Assembly: GCA_009760855.2 (NCBI GenBank)
Contig: WPIO01000001.1
Location: 8,284,001 to 8,342,500, forward strand
DNA: 58,500 nucleotides
Origin: Cristatella mucedo
Taxonomy: Eukaryota > Bryozoa > Phylactolaemata > Cristatellidae
Reading direction: 5' to 3'
The position numbers and the translations under genes are program-made. How positions within the stretch are numbered: the stretch's first letter is position 1; the number at the start of each line of letters is the position of its first letter. Below, piece by piece: positions 1 to 11,599 of the stretch. The notes under the pieces were generated by a model that worked only from the letters and a program-made list of their open reading frames with translations, ran no database searches and was not told the DNA's origin.

Positions 1-408
1 CCAAGCATCGTACCACCCGCTATTTTGAATCAAACAGTCTACCAATACCTAGTACAAGCCTCAAATTCTTTGGAGACCATGCATTTAGTTTGTAAGCTCC
101 CATGGCCTGAAATTCCATGCCGACTTGTGTCAGAACATCCCTTGACCACAATTAAAAAGAGCTTAAAAACACACCTATTTAGGACAGAATTTAGTGGGTC
201 CCCGAGATTCGTCCTTCATGTGTTTATACGTGCTGACACTGTGCATGTCACCCCTAACCATGTTATTCATGTTGCTTATCAAGCATGATGTTACTCACCT
301 TTTAATATTGAATTTCCCTTTGCAGCAAATGCAAAGCGCCTAGAAAATGATTGAGTTCTCTGAAGGCACTTTATCAAGTGCATTATTATTATCATCATTA
401 TTATTATA
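1..408 (+). mobile_element. LINE-A copy, 3' end
   Basis: The 3' end of a CR1/L2-like LINE whose 5' part lies outside the window. It aligns by eye with the 3' part of the better copy at 8345-10742: the end of the ORF2 reading (AKHRTT-type segment, now frameshifted), a 3' UTR with the words gctgacactgtgcatg and a terminal hairpin (gcaaagcgcc...ggcacttta), then an ATT-rich tail ending near 408. It is decayed and not coding. Confidence 0.85.
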
Positions 409-1954
409 GATGAAGATAGCAAGGTGGTTTGAACAAACGTGTAGCTCGACTAAACATTTGACTCAATAAATGTGAATCAACCTTGGCAAGCAATGTCAAG
501 CTGACAGCTGCTACGAATCTCAATCTCCAGGCTTAATTGTCGGAAACGCTGCATCTGATACATTCCAAACGTTCACACCAGTGTGTCAGGCTGCTTATAA
601 AGCAGGTTATCTGTTTGATTATTGGCCTACGATCACCAATTGTGGTCGCTAAGTTGCACTATTCACTGTTAATTGGCAGCTCAATTTTTCGCCGTTATGT
701 TAACATCAACTCTAGGTGCAAGGATGCCAGTGCATACCTGGTCTTCCCCAAACAGTCGCACAAGGACGGGTAAGGAGAGCTACATGGTAAGGAGCTGCTA
801 CAGGGAAAATCTGAGGTTGCACTATGCTACAGAAATCTTGGTGCCCTTATACTTTACCCTATTGCACGGCGGCTGCTTCCCTGCACCAACTACAACGTTG
901 GCCCCCTTCAAGGGAAAAAATATTCATTCACGTCACACAGTGCTGGTACTCGCCACTAATCCCATAGCCAGCCGGTCGGCACTGATGGCAACACGCCCCA
1001 CAAAAAGCACAACTGGTCGACCCCCTTCAAATGCCTGCCGGTCGTCTCCGTAGTCTAAGCCGACATGCCCTCTAGCCCCAGCCCGAAAGCTGATCCCTCT
1101 TCAGATGAGATCCACCGTCAGGCAGTTTGATGCCCTCTCTATGCTGCAGTGTAGCATATTAGCAGGAACTAGTTGAAGATAATATCAGCTGCGTACTACG
1201 CATTTTTTAACTATTCGCTGTCAGTAATTTGTTAAGGAAAGTGTTACATTCTAACTAAATTTCAAAAGTGCACGATGACCATCGAATGGGTGGAGTTTTG
1301 TGTGTATTAGCACTGATAGTAGCCCGTTATTCGTTTGACTTGAATCGTCCAAATCGGGATGAATTTCATGCTCCATAAAAAAGTCCCATCTAGCTTTCGT
1401 CGCGTTACCAGCTGGATATTGGCATCAACAGACTCAGCGCCTTGTCTTAGTGCTACTATCTCTCAAGCAGTCTCCTATCGGCTCGAAACGCTGTAATGCA
1501 GTTTCAATCTCGACGAATGAATACTGGTATATGTATGTGAAAAAAACTTGAGGTCTACCAACCATGTGATAAAAATAACAACTCGAATATTTTTTTCGTT
1601 GAACTACAACTGGAACTCAGTATAAACAGCTAATTTTAATATCAGGATACTTCTAGCTACTTTTTTGAACGCTTGCTAATTTACTGTTGTAAGGAGAGCC
1701 CGGGCTTCAATAGAAAACCGTATCTCGGACGAAATTTTTAGAGGATAAATTTCGAGACTTGTTACTCAGTACTCAGAAAGCTCTCACCTAGCCTTAGGAT
1801 TGAATCTCAGTATGCCAAGGCCTCATTTAACTGAAATCTGGTTTCTTGTATTATTTTCACCAAAACCTTCGATAATCTCTTAGACCTAACTATCCTGTCC
1901 AACTCTAAAAGTTGAGCGTTCGCCATGTTTGGACTACAGTGCCATGACCTGAGG
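409..1954. other. no recognised gene
   Basis: I see no gene or repeat I can name here. An open frame of 126 codons (673-1053, plus) is rich in Thr, Pro, Ser and Ala near its end and has no motif I recognise; it may be chance. The rest has stops in all frames. Confidence 0.4.
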
Positions 1955-2150
1955 CTGTGCATGCTGCTACTAACCATATTTGTATGCTGATCCTGTGCAT
2001 GTCACCTCTAAACATGTTATTTTGTTGTCATTGACCGTGTTGCTACTAACCATTCGATAATGCTTTCTTTGCTGCAAATTTAAAGTCTCTAGAAAGAGAT
2101 TGAATTCCCTGAGGGTGCTAATCCAAATGTATTGTTAATATATTAAGAGG
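1955..2150 (+). mobile_element. LINE-A 3' UTR fragment
   Basis: A short 3' UTR piece: gtgcatgctgctactaacc, catgttatttt, then the terminal hairpin region (ctctagaaagagattgaattccctgagg) and an AT tail. It carries the longer 3' UTR variant, with an extra catgttgctactaaccattcgat block, also found in the copies at 4105-4662, 21.5 kb and 34.4 kb. Confidence 0.75.
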
Positions 2151-2540
2151 ACCATTGTGACTAAAATCGGGGCCTCAGTGACCTCTGTGCGACAGGCATG
2201 TAGATTTTAATCGCATGCCACTGTTCGAAAACGGCCGTTGTATGCATTGGCGCACCTTCTCCGAACATCCCAACAGAGTGACGCCACCAATCGTCGGCTC
2301 GTCTTCTGCATCATACCCTGTATTACCCTTGACACAATCAGACGTGAAAATCGTGATCTTAATAGCTAGCTGAAATTGCGGATGTTATCTCCATTTAAAA
2401 TGCACGGTTCTTTTCCAAAGCATATAAGCTGCATGCCTACTTACCTCATTCTGCTTTGAATCACGAGTAAGCTGCTGCCCTTGCTCAAGCTGCTCTCCTC
2501 TTCATCATCTCTGAGCGACCGCCTGGAACGACCACAAATA
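2151..2540. other. no recognised feature
   Basis: Nothing recognisable between a LINE-A tail and a SINE. Confidence 0.4.
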
Positions 2541-2722
2541 GCCGTGATGGCACACTGGGTAAGGCTGCTGCTTTTCGCGACCTTGGGACAAAGGTCGTGG
2601 GTTTGAATCCTGTGGTGTGTGATTCTTTTTTGCTGCTGCATTAGGTGGTGATAGCCGTAAAGAGTCTTCTGTCGCTATATAGAAGAGGCTGTTAAATCAG
2701 CTGGTATTTATTTACTTGTTTA
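2541..2722 (+). mobile_element. tRNA-derived SINE
   Basis: The 5' head has RNA polymerase III promoter boxes: A box TGGCACACTGG (2548-2558) and B box GGTTTGAATCC (2600-2610). A non-tRNA body follows (gtcttctgtcgctatatag, aatcagctggtattta) and an AT-rich end. Three other copies in the window share this layout. Inferred to be a mobile SINE, not a working tRNA, because the head is followed by the shared body and lacks a tRNA 3' acceptor arm. Confidence 0.85.
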
Positions 2723-3785
2723 ACTATGATGCGGCCAAGTGATAAGTAAAGCGGTAACGTGGGTGCTACGGCCACTTGCTGTGCTTGTAGGCACTGAAGT
2801 ATCGGGTAAAGCTATCGGCAACCTGGCATTCTTGATAACGAGTGTGTTATATCAGGCGAACTCATTCGTTCAGATTGCCCACTCACTTTCCTTAGGTGAA
2901 GACATTTAAAGATCCTGGAAAGCAGCGTTAGAAGACCGTCGACAGCCCATTTATATGCACAAGTTTCAGTGTCTTCTAGCTCAAAATAAGCACCAGTGAG
3001 CACTAACTTCCAATGCCTGAAGCTATCGCCAGTGCCATTGACACACTATAAGACCTAGTCGCAGGTCACAAAGTCGATACAAATCTAAGCTTTTAAAGCA
3101 ATATTGTGTAGAACACCGGACACAGATAGTATTGTTGTAAGATGGAAGAAGAAGAGCTCTTTTTGGTGACTCTCCGTTTAGGCCTATATGGTAGAAGTTA
3201 GCGTGAGGCTGTATGGACGTTGCGGTAAGTACCAGCTTCCCTTGTTTCCCTGGGTCAAAACAGATCGCACGATGGCAGACAATGGAACTCGTGAGCACTA
3301 ATACGTACTCCGCGTTAGGTTGATTCAGAACAATCACAAAAGAATAGCTCACTTGGATAGATCGAGATCGCACAAATGCAGTGCGACTGCATTGAATGCT
3401 TTAGGAGAATGCTTGTTTGGGGCACGGTTGAATAGCTTGCTGGTCAGAGGGCTTAAGTAGGTTGCGCTTGCTAATCCGTGAACGAATGTCTAGCTTAGGT
3501 GTGCGATGTTATTGCAGCAAGCTATGCGCTTAGGCATAAGAGATCAATGACACTAATCCGGACAGAGAACCTGACAGATAGTACGACTGGGAGCGGTCGC
3601 CTGATCGCAGTGTCAGGAGTAACCAGCCTGAGAGGTGTGCCCGCCGCCCATCCACCGCCTTACCGGCCACATCGATTGAGGATGAGCTGCACGCTCGCCT
3701 ATGGCCCACGCAGATCTTATCTTAGAGCGATTCTTGAATAGGATCAAAACGAAACGTAATGTGTAGAGTGTGTGGTCATAAATGA
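2723..3785. other. no recognised gene
   Basis: Short open frames on both strands show no motif or homology that I recognise. Confidence 0.4.
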
Positions 3786-4065
3786 TGCGATTGAGTGATA
3801 TAGGATGAAATTGGACACTAGGTTGAGGAGAGTGAGTAAGCGGAGAAGAGAGCTACAAAGAGGAGTAGAGTCGATGAGAGGAGAAGACTGAGATAAGGAG
3901 AAGAGTAAGTGATAGAGAGAAAATGAGCAATGGAGGAGCGGAGTGATCGAGAGGAGAAGGAAGCAGGAAAGTGTAAAGTCATCGAGAGTTAGGGAGTTCC
4001 GGAAAAGATGGGGGAACACTGGTGAAAGGCTAGTGGAAAGACAGGAGAAATGGAGCCAGTGAGTC
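3786..4065 (+). repeat. polypurine tract
   Basis: About 280 bases made almost wholly of purines on the plus strand (gagaagagagctacaaagag, gagaggagaaggaagcagg and similar), irregular rather than a clean microsatellite. An open frame of 91 codons on the minus strand is a by-product of the matching pyrimidine strand (Leu, Ser, Phe-rich) and should not be read as a gene. Confidence 0.8.
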
Positions 4066-4104
4066 GGTCACATTCGTGCGAGTTTCCGTTTTATCCATGT
4101 GAAC

Positions 4105-4662
4105 CACTTATCGCTGACCTGCATTGGCTCCTAGTCAAGTAACGCATCGACTTCAAGGTTATGTGATTCACTTTCAGGTCCCTTGATTATTTGATCCAGC
4201 CTACCTATCAGATCCACCACCCTACCAGGCTAAGCATCGTACCACTACCTCTACGGAATCTATTCGTATAGCCATACCTCACACGACCATCAAATCCGTT
4301 GAAGACCTACCTTTGGTTCCTACGTTCCCGGCGCTTAGAACTCGCTTCCGACTAGCGTCTCGACATCCCCTGACTTGACCACATAAAAAGAAACTAAAAT
4401 GCATGTATTTATCACAGATTTATTGGGTCCGTGCGATTCGTCTTTTGTGAGCTTATGCGTGCTGACACTGTGCATGCTCCCACTAACCATATTTGCATGC
4501 TGACCCTGTGCACGCCACCTCTATGTTCTGCTTGCTTTTAAATGAGCATGCTCCTGCTAGCAATTCGATCAAGCTTCCTTCACAGCGAATTTAAAGTGCC
4601 TAGAAAGAGATTAAGTTCTCTAAAATCGCTACAACAGATGCTGTATTTTTTTATTATTAGAG
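4105..4662 (+). mobile_element. LINE-A copy, 3' end
   Basis: Starts within the ORF2 C-terminal part (ctgacctgcattggctcc, the DLHWLP segment), then passes through the 3' UTR and the hairpin region to a T/A-rich tail. Decayed by frameshifts and stops. Carries the longer 3' UTR variant. Confidence 0.85.
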
Positions 4663-5199
4663 ATAGAAGATAAGGAGCAGACGGGCGTGCATAGAGATGC
4701 AGACTGACCGACATTATGCCCTCGGTTCGGGTTGCTCTGGAAGAACCCAAACACTACGCCATAGTGCACAATGATGGCTAAGCTCCCTGGAGCTTTCTGT
4801 GCACTATGAGCCGTGTACTTTTCAGACGCAATAGCCTCAATAGATAAGCAGCAAGGCTCAACTTGGACTGTGTAGTTGTGCTAATCGCTTGTGTCTTGGT
4901 ATCTAGATAGGCCTGTTTCTACTTAGTGATACCATGACCGCCCTCACGGTCAGGACTCATCCAAACCACCTCATGCCGCCATAGCTATGTCGCATGGGTG
5001 ATCCTGTTAGTTATTTATGCATCCTAGTCAAGGGCTGGGTGTATGCTGTCTTTGCACATGACTATGCCTCAGCAATCAACCATCGGGAAATAACCAGGCG
5101 CGATCGGCTGTCGCATGGTTGACGCTGATCAGAAAGTGACCACAAGGCAAAATGGGCATAGGCTGCAATCAGCCACAGCTACCCCAAAGTGGGTTTAAA
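4663..5199. other. no gene; small inverted repeat
   Basis: No gene seen. A 10-bp perfect inverted repeat, catagtgcac (about 4761) and gtgcactatg (about 4799), encloses a smaller one (agctcc/ggagct). It may be a tiny hairpin element or chance. Confidence 0.4.
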
Positions 5200-5388
5200 A
5201 TAAATAAATACAATAAATCCTAGCTGATAAATCAACCTCTTTTTGTGTAGCGACAGAAGAGCCTTTACGGCTTTCACCACCGCTTGCAGTGGCGATAAAG
5301 GATCGCCCACAGCAGTAATCGAGCCCACGACCTCGGGACCGAGGTCGTGAAAGCAACCGCCTTACATAGTGTGCCATTACGGCTCACG
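5200..5388 (-). mobile_element. tRNA-derived SINE
   Basis: Minus-strand copy of the SINE at 2541. Read on the minus strand it starts gtgagccgtaatggcacac (A box region), continues to ggtcgtgggctcgattac (B box region, diverged) and the body gctcttctgtcgctac, and ends in an AT-rich tail (aataaataaat on this strand). Confidence 0.85.
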
Positions 5389-6871
5389 TAAACCTTCATG
5401 GCAAATCAGAAACTTGTACTCCTGAGGTTAGAAATAGATTCTGACTTAGAGGCTATGTCCGTGAAAAAGAGTGGTGAAAGCTGTGGTCCGGCTGCTAACA
5501 GTTTTGGAGAATCGGCAGCCGTGATGGACGAGCTGGAAAGATACTCGGTTTCTGAAGGAGCAGCAGTCGGCGGCAGATGATCAAGTGTAGAAGACACTGC
5601 CTTATGAAGAGCAACCGAAGCAATTAGCGGCTGACAAGAGGCCGTCCTTGTGAGAGGTGCAGCTACAGCATCTTTAGAAACTAATTGTGCTGCGTGTTTC
5701 TAGCCGTCCCAGGTGGGCCTGGATTTACTACGATGCAGTGCCTCTGGGTGGAACCAACCACGCATTGATTGCTTTTGGAGGGTGATAAGTGGTGACCCAG
5801 CCGAACGCCTGTGTCTTCAACTGCCACACTTGCATTCCCAGTATGTCAGAAGATAAAAATTGTTACTGCATTTTAAGTGATTGCTACGTGCACTCTTAGC
5901 TTCTTGGCAACCCACTGCAGCTAGTTCTGCCCATAGCAACTCAGTTCACAAAAGCAATCCAGACATTGTAGCTGTGCACTAAAATGCAATTGTTTTCTAG
6001 TACGTCACGCAAATCACCTGTTAAAGTTTGCCGTTTAGCACATCTATGTACAGAAAACGGAGCTGTTGAATGGGGCCTTCCCGGTGGGCATTTCTTGCGA
6101 AGCATCTTGTTAGATTTGAGCGAGCAGTTGCACACAGCAAAAGACGGCTCAGAAAAACACTTTTGTAATAAAAAATGAGGGACAGGGCTGGAGCGACCAC
6201 CACGCTAACTCACGATCGATCCACTGAGTGTTCTTTAAGTATTGTTCTTTAAATAGTGTTCTTTTAAATCACTCTGTTCTTGGCCGGAAGATGGCAGTGG
6301 CTGGGCAAGTAAGGCGGACCCAACACACCACCTCATTATTTTATGAAGTGCTAACAATTAAATGCTACGCTCGAAAAGAAGCCGAAGATTACCAAATTCC
6401 GTAACTGGCTATCGATACTTGTATATTCAGTCATTGAAGCAATTCAACTTTAATTATAGCACGCTTCACTTCAGAGCTATAGAAAAGTAGAAAGCATCTG
6501 ATACTAACAGAGCGCGTTCTACAAAGAAAATGTGGGTAATAGCTTTCTCTCTAATGTCAGTAAGTAGGATACGATAACTTGAACTCAGCCAATAGTGAGT
6601 TAAAGGCTTAGGAAATAGAACAACCTTAAGGGCTGTCTCCGAGGGAATTGATGTTAGTGAAAGTTAATTTTTCTCAGCCAGAGCAAGAGCAGTAAGGGTT
6701 TCAATGGGAGCGATGTCCGCCGAACCGAAGCTGCCTGATCTGGGACGCTGATATGTAAGCATGAATACGTCTTATTCAACTAGGCATTACGCCCATAGTG
6801 TAGAACGCACGGTAGTAGCTGATGAAGAAGCTACCTCACGTTATTGGCTGATCACATTGAAACAGAGAGAG
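5389..6871. other. no recognised gene
   Basis: A 60-codon plus-strand frame at 5398-5580 (Glu, Ser and Ala-rich) overlaps a 63-codon minus-strand frame. Neither has a motif I know. The rest, up to the LINE-A copy at 6872, shows nothing I can name. Confidence 0.4.
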
Positions 6872-7905
6872 ACGGGATGTCACGAATGCATGGACCAACT
6901 TAAATGTGGTATCCTTATTTAAACAAGCCCGAATTGTAGCAATGTTATGTAGCTGAAATTAGGCGGATTTGACTGTGGAGTTGATGTGGTCGTCTAACGA
7001 GAGGTCACTTTGGAACATGACACCTAGATTTCGAGCTGATTCAACAGAAAATATGCTGGCAGAGCCAATTTTGAGCGTCAGCCTTTCCATTTGCTGAATC
7101 ACACTGGGTTTTCCCATAACTGTTAAGTTAGTTTTATCATCGTTCAGTTTTAGAAAATTTGCTGCCATCCATGTGCAGATGTCATCAATACATGCAGCAA
7201 GTGAGTTGAGAGAATTTGAGGTGCTTGAAGGCTGAGAGGGATCAAAACAAAGGTACAGCTGAGTGTCATCCGCATCGAAGTGAAAGCCTAGATTGTGCTT
7301 GGCAATCACATCAGCAAGAGGCGGAGTATAAACCGTGAAAAGAACCAGACCTAGCACGGAGCCCTGATGTGTCCCATATTCCAGAGATACCTCGGATGAT
7401 GTTTGCCCATTCACATCAATACTCTGTAGTCTGCAAAGGAGATAGGACCTGAACCATTGCAGAGCAGTGCCAGTGATGCCCGGGCGAGATGAGAGGCACT
7501 CTAGAAGAACTTGGTGATTGATAGTATCAAAAGCTGCCGAAAGATCGAGCAAAACAAGCAGAGACACTTTACCCATGTCTGCATTCCTAAGTAGGTCGTT
7601 GTATACCCTAAGCAATGCTGGCCTTGAGAAGTGGCCTGACTACAGCTTTTTTTAAAGATGCTGGGACATGACCGGGGGCTAATGACATATTAATGATGCT
7701 AGTTATGCATGGCAGCAGCAGATCAATACATCGTAGGATCAGGACAGTGGGAATAGGGTCCAGAGGACTCGCTGTTTTCTTTGATTTGGATACGAACTTC
7801 GGGACGAGATCACTAGTGACCTGCTTAAATGTAGACATTGAGGTGCAGCCAGGAATCGGGGATCAGCATCCTAGTGGGGATGTTGTCAAGTCAGAGCAAA
7901 GGTTT
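6872..7905 (-). mobile_element. LINE-A copy, reverse transcriptase part
   Basis: Minus-strand LINE-A covering the central RT domain. A long frame (6959-7615) has the RT fingers/palm segment LLVLLDLSAAFDTINH, the GTHQGSVLG segment and the active-site block. The active site reads DADD where YADD is usual (position 7274-7276 encodes the Asp). A second frame (7608-7838) holds the upstream KKAVVRPLLK segment. Compared with the copy at 8345, about 190 bases between the two are missing. Both the 5' and 3' ends are cut off relative to that copy. Confidence 0.92.
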
Positions 7906-8344
7906 ATGTACTTATGGATACACGTCGAGAAATCTCTGGTCATACTACATGGATTACAACTTAACTACCAACACTATCAACCATGATTTCAGGAGTATCA
8001 TGAGTAAATCCAGACTTCTCTGGAATTGTCAAGGATGAATGTTATGCAGTTCTACCTGATACAAGTGATGTTACTAGTGCAAGACAAAAAGCAACTGCAG
8101 CAGCTCTTGCAGCAGCAGCTACAACTGTGTAAATAAATTCAATTAAAACAATCAAAAATTATATTATAGAAATGGTTTCAGTTGAAACAAGAAGCAAGGA
8201 CTGTTTTGATGAAGTGCAGTGTCAACAATATTCAAACTTTCAGATTTGTTCATATCCTGTGCGTGAATTGAAGATATTAGGTCAACACTGTTTAATGCTC
8301 TTTAGATTAGTATTACAATATAAGGCTCTGAGAATTAATCATTC
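7906..8344 (+). pseudogene. Polinton-like relic, left fragment
   Basis: AT-rich DNA between two LINE-A copies, similar in composition to 10743-16842. A plus-strand frame ending at TAA 8130-8132 has an Ala-rich C terminus (ATAAALAAAATTV) and is interrupted by TGA at 8001-8003. A further frame starts at ATG 8172 and runs into the LINE. I do not recognise either protein; a structural protein of the relic is a guess. That the fragment belongs to the relic is inferred from base composition and from the LINE lying between the two parts. Confidence 0.5.
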
Positions 8345-10742
8345 GGAACTCAAGACCCTTGACATCGATGCTGTCCGTGCGAGAATATCTGCTTCACCTC
8401 TGCTGCTCAATCCTCCCTCCGATCTGTCATCATTGGTAGATAGCTTCAACACGACACTAGCTGACACGCTAGACGAGTTAGCCCCCCTGACAAAGCGGAT
8501 TGTGCGCCCCCGCCCAGACGGCCTATGGTTTACCGCAGACATTAAACTAGCCAAGTCTACTAAACAAAAGCTTGATAAAGCATACAAAAGATCCGGAGTA
8601 ACTGTCCATCGACAGGTATATGAAGACTACTTACTGTAGGTCGTACCAATCCATCCTAGCAGAGGCTGTCTAGTTTTTATAAAAAACATTGTTGAATCAC
8701 GGATGCACAATCCAAAAATGCTGATGTCGACAATAAACCATCTCCTCAACCGTTCCCAGATTAGCTTCTTACCTGGTGATCCTAATGATGATCTAGCCGA
8801 TTGCTTCTCACGATTCGTTGTGCAGAAGATAGACAAGATCAGGGAATCCATCCCTGCGATGACAACCTCCCCACTAGAATGCTGTTCCTCGGTTCCTGGC
8901 TGCACCTCAATGTCTGCATTTAAGCAGGTCACTAGTGATCTAGTCCTAAAGTTTGTATCTCAATCAAAGAAGACAACAAGTCCTCTGGACCCTATTCCCA
9001 CTGTCCTGCTCCTATGTTGCATTGATCTGCTGCTGCCATGCATAACTAACATAATTAATATGTCAATAGCCTCAGGTCATGTCCCAGCACCTTTCAAAAA
9101 AGCTGTAGTCAGGCCACTACTAAAGAAAACTACACTTGAACAAGATAACTTGGGCAACTACCGCCCAGTTTCCCTTCTGCCATTCCTATCAAAGACACTC
9201 GAACGGGTCGCGGCGGACCAGCTGAACTCGTATATCGAAACCTCACACCTTGCTAGTAAGTTCCAGTCTGGCTTTTGAGCTAATCACTCCACAGAGTCAG
9301 CATTGCTTCGGGTATACAACGACCTACTTAGGAATGCAGACATGGGTAGAGTGTCTCTGCTTGTTTTGCTTGATCTTTCGGCAGCTTTTGATACCATCGA
9401 TCACAAAGTTCTTCTAGAGCGCCTCTCATCTCGCCTGGGCATCACTGGCACTGCTCTGCAGTGGTTCAGGTCCTATCTCAGTGGGGGACTCCAGAGTATT
9501 GACGTGAATGGACAAAGATCATCTGAAGTACCTCTGAAATATGGAGTACCTCAGGGCTCAGTGCTAGGTCCGGTTTTTTTCACGGTTTATACTCCGCCTC
9601 TTGCTGATGTGATTGCCAAGCACAATCTAGGCTTTCACTTCGATGCGGATGACACTCAGCTGTACCTTTGCTTTGATCCCTCCCAGCCTTCAAGCACATC
9701 AAATCCTCTCAACTCACTTGCTGCATGCATTTATGACATCCGCACATGGATGGCAGCACATTTTCTAAAACTTAACGATGATAAAACTAACTTACTAGTT
9801 ATGGGCAAACCCAGTGTTATCCAGGTTGGAAAGGCTGACTCTCAAAATTGGCTCTGCCAGCATATCTCCAGTTGAATCAGCTCGAAATCTAGGTGTCATA
9901 TTTCAAAGCGACCTCACATTAGCCGACCATATCAGCTCCACAGTCAAATCCGCCTATTTTCAGCTTCATAACATTGCTAAAATTCGGGCTTGTTTAGATA
10001 AAGATACCACGTCCAAGTTGGTCTATGCATTCGTGACATCCTGTCACGACTTCTGCAACTCACTGCTTACTGGCCTACCAGCATGTGCGATCAGGTGATT
10101 GCAGCTTGTGCAAAACACTGCAGCTAGGCTTGTCTGTCGTGAGCGTCGCAGTTGCCACATTACTCCACTTCTCGCCGACCTGCACTGGCTACCAGTCAAG
10201 CGACGGATTGACTTCAAGGTTTTGTCGCTCACTTTTAGGTCCCTTCATTCTATGGCTCCAGCCTATCTGTCAGATATACTACCCCATCAGGCCAAGCATC
10301 GTACCACCAGCTTTTCGGAATCCAACAGTCAAGAAATACCTCATACAAACCTTAAATCCTTTAGAGACCGTGCATTTAGCTCGTATGCTCCCAAAGCCTG
10401 GAACTCCCTCCCGACCTGCGTCAGAACATCCCCTGACCTGACCAAATTTAAAAGGAACCTAAAAACACACTTATTTAGGACAGCATTTAGTGGGTCCCTG
10501 TGATTCGTCCTTGATCTGCTTATGCGTGCTGACACTGTGCATGCTGCCACTAACCACATTTGCATGCTGACCCTGTGCATGTCACCCCTAACCATATTAT
10601 TCATTTCGTTTGTTCTTTCAAGCATGATTTTACTTACCATTCAATTGCATTTCACTTTACAGCAAATGTAAAGCGCCTAGAGAGAGATTAAGTTCTCTGA
10701 GGGCGCTTTATCAAGTGAAATGTTATTATTATTATTATTATT
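8345..10742 (+). mobile_element. LINE-A copy, best preserved plus-strand copy
   Basis: 5'-truncated CR1/L2-like LINE. Frames in order: ORF2 segment before RT (8345-8638, LLLNPPSDLSSLVD), RT N-terminal half (8703-9278), RT core (9303-9875, LLVLLDLSAAFDTIDH, GVPQGSVLGP, active site DADD with Asp codon at 9642-9644) and the C-terminal part (9814-10098, 10099-10503, ARLVCRERR, DLHWLPVK, WNSLP). Breaks: TGA at 9276-9278 and TGA near 10096 where related copies suggest Arg CGA, plus a frameshift near 9820. The 3' UTR ends in a hairpin and ATT repeats. It lies within the AT-rich relic at 7906-16842. Confidence 0.95.
10670..10709 (+). other. 3'-terminal hairpin of LINE-A
   Basis: AAAGCGCC (10670-10677) pairs perfectly with GGCGCTTT (10702-10709), with an inner AGAG/CTCT stem around ttaag. 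The structure is kept in most LINE-A copies, just before the ATT repeats. In CR1/L2-type LINEs a 3' structure is the usual recognition site for the element's own RT; that role is inferred here. Confidence 0.8.
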
Positions 10743-10903
10743 AACCAGAAATATCATGTAAATTCAATAAAGTTAGAGACAGTTCAATTTTTGAAGAGTT
10801 TTTTAAAAACCTAAAAGTAGAAAAAACTAAACAGTCTAAAGGCAGTAGTTTACTCTAAAAAAATAGAACTAACTAAACAGATTAAGAAAGTAGTAGATGC
10901 AGG

Positions 10904-11107
10904 ATGAGTTGCGAATTACCAGAAGAATTGATTAAAGAGACAATTGATTGGAAAATTTAGGCAGTGACAATTAATGTTTCAGAATTTATTGATGTCATTA
11001 AACTAGTTTCGTATACATTTGAGTATTTTACTCCTTTAATTAAACCAATCTCAATAAAATCTAAATTATTTGGAGTTGCAATATTACTATTCAGTAAAAC
11101 AGGATAA
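10904..11107 (+). pseudogene. small ORF of the relic, one in-frame stop
   Basis: Reading from ATG at 10904 gives 67 codons to TAA at 11105-11107, broken once by TAG at 10958-10960 (codon 19). The first 18 residues begin MSCELPEELI. The part after the stop is hydrophobic and has no motif I recognise. It could be a short structural protein of the element; function unknown. Confidence 0.4.
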
Positions 11108-11599
11108 GTAATACTAAAGCTAAAACTTTGTAGGTTAATACGTTTGTAGGTTAATTGTAAAAAATATAGTTTAATAAAGAATTACCTAATTGTAACATAT
11201 TATTTTCAATGCCATAATATTGTATACTAAGTGAATAAAAATGTATATCTCTATAAACTTTATATTAATTGTTTCTAACTATAATATCATCAACTGATGA
11301 TTTATCTATATTTATAGAAATTTTTGTTCTCATAATGTTATTATATACTTGATGTTTACTATAAATACTTGGTAAAAACTATTCCTCACCAAATTTTGGT
11401 TTGTAAGTTGTATAATTAGTTACATTATTAATAATATTAACAATTGCAATAGTTTTTTTATTATTACCTGTAATTTTCATTAACTTATTTTGGTATACGG
11501 TTTTTTTTTATATTTATATCAGACCGCTTAACCAACGAACTATTTACTGTTATGCTTGATAAATTAATCACACTTCTAACACTTAGTTTACCATTTATT

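Noticed and set aside
673-1053. 126-codon plus-strand frame
   Set aside because: No recognisable domain; kept only as a note in the gene-free region.
2541-2612. Functional tRNA gene
   Set aside because: A and B boxes are present but the sequence continues into a shared non-tRNA body repeated elsewhere, so it is a SINE head.
3744-4019. 91-codon minus-strand frame rich in Leu, Ser and Phe
   Set aside because: It is the translation of the pyrimidine strand of a polypurine tract, with no motif.
5398-5597. Overlapping 60- and 63-codon frames on opposite strands
   Set aside because: No motif and no supporting context; GC-richer sequence gives such frames by chance.
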